The position numbers and the translations under genes are program-made. A DNA stretch of 64,000 nucleotides from CAZAMI01 sp964627805 (GTDB lineage: Archaea; Thermoproteota; Thermoprotei_A; Sulfolobales; NBVN01), in contig CAZVLA010000026.1 of NCBI GenBank assembly GCA_964627805.1, forward strand, positions 62,001 to 126,000. The letters run 5' to 3'. Every line of letters starts with the position of its first letter. Position 1 is the first letter of the stretch. The notes under the pieces are model-generated. The model saw only the letters and a list, made by a program, of their open reading frames with translations. It was not told the origin of the DNA and searched no databases. Shown one piece after another: positions 60,072 to 64,000 of this stretch.

Positions 60072-61520
60072 TTGGGTAGGAAGGACTTGGAGTTCTTCTT
60101 CAACCCAAAAACAGTAGCTGTGGTAGGTGCTTCAAGAAAGCCAGGTAAGGTTGGTTACGCACTACTTAAGAACCTTAAGGAGTTCTATAAGGGTAAGATA
60201 TACCCAGTAAACCCTAACGCCGACGAGATACTAGGTCTTAAGGCATACCCTAAAGTATCCTCGATACCTGATGAGGTCGACGTAGCAGTTATTGCGGTAC
60301 CAGCACCTAAGGTCATCGACGTCGCTAAGGACTGTGGTGAAGCTGGTGTTAAGGGCTTGATAGTTATCTCAGGTGGTTTTAAGGAGGTAGGTCCTGAAGG
60401 TGCTGAGCTCGAGCGTAGGTTAGTTGAGGTAGTTAGGAAGTACGGAATGAGGTTAATAGGACCTAACTGCGTAGGTGTTTACGTACCTAAGACGGGCATG
60501 AATACGTTATTCCTACCTAGGGAGAGGCAGGGCTTCCCCAAGCATGGAGGCATAGCGTTCATATCACAGTCAGGTGCGTTTGGCTCAGCAGTACTTGATT
60601 GGGCAGCTATGAGGGGTGTAGGGATCAGTAAGTTCGTTAGCTACGGTAATAAGGCAGATGTTAACGACGCTGACCTCCTAGCTTACTTAAGGGAGGACCC
60701 CGACACTAGAGTAATAACGATATATATTGAGGGTGTTGAGGACGGTAGGTCATTCCTTAAGGCATTAAAGGAGACAACACCAGTTAAGCCCGTAGCCGTG
60801 CTTAAGTCAGGTAGGACCGAAGCTGGCGCTAGAGCAGCTACCTCACATACTGGAGCCCTAGCGGGTTCAGATGCGGTGTACTCAGCAGCATTCAAGCAGT
60901 CTGGAGTTATTAGGGCCTACGGTATGGAGGAGCTATTCGACATAGGTATGGCTCTCTCGATGCAACCACCAGCACCCGGCGATCGCGTAGCCGTACTTAC
61001 GGTGGGTGGTGGCTCAGGTGTTATGACTGCTGACGCACTAGCTGACTTAGGCCTTAAGGTACCTAGGTTAAGTGAGGAGACCGTATCTAAGCTTAGGAAG
61101 GTGCTACTACCTATAGCATCACCCTACAACCCAGTAGACGTTACTGGTTCAGCAACTGATGAGCACTTAATAGAGTCTGCTAAGATACTGATTAAGTCAG
61201 GTGAGGTAGACGCTATCGTCTGGTTACCTTACTACATAGTACCTGGCATATCCCCTAACCTCAATAAGGAATTCATGAAGGCCCTTAAGGAGGTCATGGC
61301 TGAGGTTAAGTACCCAATACCGATAGTCGGTGTAGCTACGGGTGGTTCATGGACTTGGAAATTCGCTAGGGAGGCTGAGGAGATGGGCATACCTATGTAC
61401 TTATCACCTGAGAGGGCGGCCAAGGCTGTTAAGGCGTTAGTTGATTACGGTAGGTGGCTTAGGCGCGTAGGTACGTTTGATGAGTATGTTGAGAGGTTTA
61501 GGAAGTTTAAGGGTTACTGA
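60072..61520 (+). CDS. acdA: ADP-forming acyl-CoA synthetase, alpha subunit
   Basis: Converts acetyl- or acyl-CoA plus ADP and Pi to acid plus ATP, the main substrate-level ATP step in peptide-fermenting archaea. 482 aa: CoA-binding domain (FNPKTVAVVGASRKPGKVGY), ligase domains, and the phospho-His motif ATSHTGALAGSD. The ATP-grasp beta subunit is not fused and not in the window. TTG start. Confidence 0.92.
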   Translation: MGRKDLEFFFNPKTVAVVGASRKPGKVGYALLKNLKEFYKGKIYPVNPNADEILGLKAYPKVSSIPDEVDVAVIAVPAPKVIDVAKDCGEAGVKGLIVISGGFKEVGPEGAELERRLVEVVRKYGMRLIGPNCVGVYVPKTGMNTLFLPRERQGFPKHGGIAFISQSGAFGSAVLDWAAMRGVGISKFVSYGNKADVNDADLLAYLREDPDTRVITIYIEGVEDGRSFLKALKETTPVKPVAVLKSGRTEAGARAATSHTGALAGSDAVYSAAFKQSGVIRAYGMEELFDIGMALSMQPPAPGDRVAVLTVGGGSGVMTADALADLGLKVPRLSEETVSKLRKVLLPIASPYNPVDVTGSATDEHLIESAKILIKSGEVDAIVWLPYYIVPGISPNLNKEFMKALKEVMAEVKYPIPIVGVATGGSWTWKFAREAEEMGIPMYLSPERAAKAVKALVDYGRWLRRVGTFDEYVERFRKFKGY

Positions 61521-61565
61521 GTAAAGAAGTAATTACCTCCTAAACACGTATTTTTAGGGGGGACC

Positions 61566-61694
61566 ATACGTAACTTAATCGCTGCCTTAATAACTGCCTG
61601 TGTCTTAGCTGTACTAGTATTTAGTGCTTTCTACCTAGCCGTAACCCACGTTAGTAAGCCCCACGTAAGTAAGTATGGGGTAGGTGGTGTTAAG
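61566..61694 (+). other. In-frame membrane-anchor extension upstream of the SagB-type gene
   Basis: The SagB frame stays open upstream of GTG 61695 as far as a TAA at 61530-61532. It encodes IRNLIAALITACVLAVLVFS and YLAV, a clear signal anchor, but holds no ATG, GTG or TTG. An ATA at 61566 is the best-placed candidate start. Translation from ATA, or a sequence error, would make the enzyme membrane-attached. Confidence 0.5.
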
Positions 61695-62384
61695 GTGGTT
61701 AATGGTGAGATATACCTCCCACTCCCGCATAAAGTAACTAAGATGACCGTCGATGAGGCTATGCTACTTAGGAGGAGTATTAGGGAGTATAAGGCTGAGC
61801 CCCTAACAGTTGATCAGTTATCTATGTTGCTATGGGCTGCTCAAGGAATTACTGAGCCTAGGTATAGGTTTAGGGCAGCACCTAGTGCGGGAGCTACCTA
61901 CCCTCTAGAGCTGTACGTAGTGGTTGGTACTAAGTCAGTTAGGGTAGGTAGTGATGAGTACTTACCAGCTGGTGTGTATAAGTATGACGTAATGAAGCAC
62001 GCATTAATACCTATTAAGAAGGGGGACTACCGAGAGGAGCTTTATAGAGCATCACTTAGGCAGGAGTGGGTTAGGGACGCACCAGTGAATATAGTGGTTT
62101 GCGCTGTTTATGAGAGGACTACTAGGGTTTACGGTGAGAGGGGGTATAGGTACGTATACATGGAGGTAGGTCACGTAGGGCAGAACATATACTTAATGGC
62201 TACGGCCCTACACCTAGGTACCGTAGTTGTTGGGGCTTTCTACGATAATGAAGTAGCTAAGGTAATAGGTGCTAAACCAAATGAACACCCACTATACGTA
62301 ATACCTGTAGGGGTTCCTGAGAAACCACATAAGATGACTTTCCAGGAAATAGATCAGTGGTATGAGAAGCAGAGGGGTAAGTAG
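61695..62384 (+). CDS. SagB/ThcOx-type nitroreductase-family oxidoreductase
   Basis: 229 aa from GTG 61695. FMN-binding nitroreductase fold: MLLRRSIREYKAEPLTVDQLSMLLWAAQG (core RRSIREY), RAAPSAGATYPLELYVV, and YMEVGHVGQNIYLMATAL are SagB-type motifs. SagB enzymes oxidise azolines in peptide modification, but many archaeal members have no peptide cluster, and none is seen here. The true N-terminus probably lies upstream (see the entry at 61566). Confidence 0.85.
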   Translation: MVNGEIYLPLPHKVTKMTVDEAMLLRRSIREYKAEPLTVDQLSMLLWAAQGITEPRYRFRAAPSAGATYPLELYVVVGTKSVRVGSDEYLPAGVYKYDVMKHALIPIKKGDYREELYRASLRQEWVRDAPVNIVVCAVYERTTRVYGERGYRYVYMEVGHVGQNIYLMATALHLGTVVVGAFYDNEVAKVIGAKPNEHPLYVIPVGVPEKPHKMTFQEIDQWYEKQRGK

Positions 62385-62458
62385 TTTTTAACTAAAGCAA
62401 TACCTAAGATCAAGTCATTACTACTATCCTTAATTAGTTACTACGAGGAGGTCCTACG

Positions 62459-63175
62459 TTGGTGTATGAGTTAATTAAGTTACCGCAGTATAGGGTGTGT
62501 TCAGTAGTTAGGAGGTTGAATAGGTTCGTAGTACTGATTAACTGCGGTCAAGGTATTGAGGAGGCGTACATAACTAATACGGGTAGGCTCGAGGGACTAC
62601 TTAAGCCTAGGGTTAAGGCCTACTGCGTACCTAAGCACTCAGGGAGGATTAAGTACTGGTTAGTAGCTACTGAGGAGGTTGGGGGACCTGCATTAATAGA
62701 TACTAGGTTGCAGGAGAGGGCGTTCGCAGTAGCCGTTAATGAATCACTCATACCTTGGCTTAAGGGGTTTAAGACCGTATTGAGGAACCCGAGAATAGGT
62801 GATTCAGTGCTTGACTACCTACTTAAGGATGTAAGGGGTAGGGAATTAGTGATCGAGCTTAAGAGTGCAGTACTTAGGTCAGGACCTAATGGAGAGTACT
62901 CAACATACCCAGACTGCCCAAGTGAGAGGGGTGTGAAGCACTTAAAGCAACTAATTAAACTAGCTGAGGAAGGTAAGGAAGTAGCTGCGGTATTCATAAA
63001 CACATTAAGTAACGTAAAAGCATTCACACCAAACGATGACGTAGACCCTAGAGTAAGGAAGCTACTAAGGAAACTAAGGAGTAAGGGAGGCTTAATTAAA
63101 GCCATAACCCTAACCTACGACCCACGAAGAAACACCATAAAACTAACAAATACGGACCTACCAACAATAATATAG
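62459..63175 (+). CDS. sfsA: SfsA-family nuclease-like protein
   Basis: 238 aa. N-terminal OB-like segment (RRLNRFVVLINCG, NTGRLEGLL) and nuclease-like core (ELVIELKSAVLRSG; STYPDCPSERGVKHLKQLIKL, core YPDCPSERG). These are SfsA family motifs, linked to DNA/RNA binding or cleavage. TTG start at 62459, GTG 62462 possible. Confidence 0.9.
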   Translation: MVYELIKLPQYRVCSVVRRLNRFVVLINCGQGIEEAYITNTGRLEGLLKPRVKAYCVPKHSGRIKYWLVATEEVGGPALIDTRLQERAFAVAVNESLIPWLKGFKTVLRNPRIGDSVLDYLLKDVRGRELVIELKSAVLRSGPNGEYSTYPDCPSERGVKHLKQLIKLAEEGKEVAAVFINTLSNVKAFTPNDDVDPRVRKLLRKLRSKGGLIKAITLTYDPRRNTIKLTNTDLPTII

Positions 63176-63223
63176 AAAACCAGCAAAAGCAGACCTAAAA
63201 ACAAGTAAAAAGAAATTGCATAA

Positions 63224-63301
63224 GGGCCCGTGGCCTAGCCAGGATAAGGCGCCGGCCTCCGGAGCCGGAGATCCCGGGTTCAAATCCCGGCGGGCCCGCC
63301 A
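63224..63301 (+). tRNA. tRNA-Arg (anticodon CCG), CCA encoded
   Basis: A full cloverleaf is readable: acceptor stem GGGCCCG/CGGGCCC, D stem GCCT/AGGC, anticodon stem CCGGC/GCCGG with loop CTCCGGA (anticodon CCG at 63259-63261), T stem CCGGG/CCCGG with TTCAAAT loop, discriminator G and encoded CCA. No intron. Its 3' end marks a change of sequence style. Confidence 0.97.
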
Positions 63302-63514
63302 CTTATAAACCCACTATATAAACCTTCTTCAGGTGTCCCCGATAAGTTTTATACTTCACAATAAATTGGTAATGACTTATTAGTCTCTTATAGAGGTTCT
63401 TATGTTCTTTATATCATCGTGAATAATATAAGATTTAGTCAAAACATTATTAGTTACCAAACCTGTGCAAAGAAGCCTTAGAGCACGGGGCATATGTGTG
63501 TCTGGTGTACACTA

Positions 63515-64000
63515 CTATTTGGCTCCTAGTAGCTTTCTTCTTAGCTCCTGTAGCTCTATAGCGAATGCCAAGACCTCCGGCGTATTCGCGTATACTGATT
63601 CATTATAAAGTCTTCTTGTAAGCTTTGCCAAGCTATATTGTGATGTAGTGCTTCCAACTATATCCTTCATTACCCCTATACTTTTCTCGAGCTTGCTTTC
63701 ACGCTCTTCTAGTCTTTCGATTATCTCCCTGGCAAGACGCTCCACCTCAACAGAGAATTTACGTACTGCTCTACTAGCCCAGTACTTCTTTATAGCAACG
63801 ACTATAATTGCTGACGTCTTCAAGGCTACGCCTAGGTATTGTATGAATAGTTTGTCGGAGAGAAAGGGAGCTAGAGGCGTTAAATTGAGGCCAGCAAGCT
63901 GTAGCCCCAGCTTAAGGTATTCTCTTAGCATCTTAACTTCACTCTCACTCAGGGTGCGCAAGTGCTCTTGGAGTTTTTCACGGTACTCGTGGCTACGATA
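63515..64000 (-). CDS. Partial ORF with coiled-coil, foreign-looking codon use
   Basis: The frame is open through the right edge (YRSHEYREKLQEHL precedes the first TTG), so the 5' end is missing. ~162 residues visible, mostly helical and charged (VERLAREIIERLEERESKLEKSI), with one hydrophobic stretch (LGVALKTSAIIVVAI). No family recognised. Its Leu codons CTC/CTT/CTG and AGC/GAG use differ from the TTA/CTA/AGT-rich genes to the left, and it follows the tRNA-Arg, suggesting an integrated element. Confidence 0.6.
   Translation of the reverse strand, partial: YRSHEYREKLQEHLRTLSESEVKMLREYLKLGLQLAGLNLTPLAPFLSDKLFIQYLGVALKTSAIIVVAIKKYWASRAVRKFSVEVERLAREIIERLEERESKLEKSIGVMKDIVGSTTSQYSLAKLTRRLYNESVYANTPEVLAFAIELQELRRKLLGAK

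Noticed and set aside
1..64000. CRISPR array search prompted by the Cas4-like gene
   Set aside because: No regularly spaced direct repeats were seen anywhere in the window.

Overview
The window looks like the chromosome of an anaerobic, probably hyperthermophilic archaeon, most likely a member of the Thermoproteota/TACK group. I base this on gene content, not on a marker gene: box C/D sRNA candidates, a tRNA with an encoded CCA end, TATA-type promoters, a Tfx-family regulator, a HTH/Zn-ribbon regulator, DUF131 membrane proteins, tungsten-type aldehyde ferredoxin oxidoreductase, ADP-forming acyl-CoA synthetase, a Mrp-type membrane-bound hydrogenase and a Mrp/MinD ATPase where HypB would be expected. 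Start codons are often TTG or GTG. They are usually set by a GGTG ribosome-binding motif 5-8 nt upstream, and I used this to move many starts.

Layout. 1-3.7 kb: end of an alkaline-phosphatase-superfamily phosphodiesterase, glutamine synthetase, and a convergent AbrB-PhoU regulator. 3.7-9.7 kb: five co-directional genes encoding a chimeric hydrogenase. The HydB/HydC-like subunits resemble those of electron-bifurcating [FeFe]-hydrogenases, but the catalytic part is a [NiFe] large subunit. The [NiFe] small subunit is fused to two ferredoxin motifs and a degenerate [FeFe]-hydrogenase H-domain. This is the most unusual system in the window. 9.6-15.2 kb: hexapeptide-repeat transferase, GT-C-like membrane protein, a tyrosine-rich protein, and a Thr-rich stalked surface protein. 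15.2-19.2 kb: tungsten enzyme locus (Tfx regulator, MoaD, SPASM radical SAM protein, aldehyde ferredoxin oxidoreductase). 19.3-27.1 kb: HTH/Zn-ribbon protein, rhomboid protease, two ferredoxin-containing MinD-like ATPases with a NifX-like protein, an M20 amidohydrolase and a dipeptide-epimerase-like enolase.

27.1-42.1 kb: HypF, a complete 13-gene Mbh-type H2-evolving, ion-pumping hydrogenase operon, then maturation protease, MinD-type HypB substitute, HypA, HypC, HypE and HypD. Together these would mature both [NiFe] enzymes. 42-48.6 kb: small membrane and helical proteins, MFS transporter, Gfo/Idh oxidoreductase, MoaC and MoaA (pterin cofactor for the tungsten enzyme), a PRTase-like regulator, and an AdoMet/arginine decarboxylase-family protein. 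48.7-55.2 kb: MoxR / transglutaminase / DUF58 set, LysE transporter, orphan Cas4-like nuclease, HExxH metallopeptidase-like protein. 55.4-59 kb: sugar ABC importer lacking its ATPase, whose binding protein has a pilin-like N-terminus. 59-63.2 kb: DUF131 proteins, acyl-CoA synthetase alpha subunit, membrane-anchored SagB-type oxidoreductase, SfsA. 63.2-64 kb: tRNA-Arg(CCG), then DNA of visibly different codon use carrying a partial coiled-coil ORF, perhaps the edge of an integrated element.

The metabolic theme is fermentative: aldehydes and acyl-CoA are oxidised through ferredoxin, and the reductant is discharged as H2 by Mbh (energy conserving) or exchanged among NAD(P)H, ferredoxin and H2 by the chimeric soluble hydrogenase. 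I see no CRISPR array, no IS element and no rRNA in the window.
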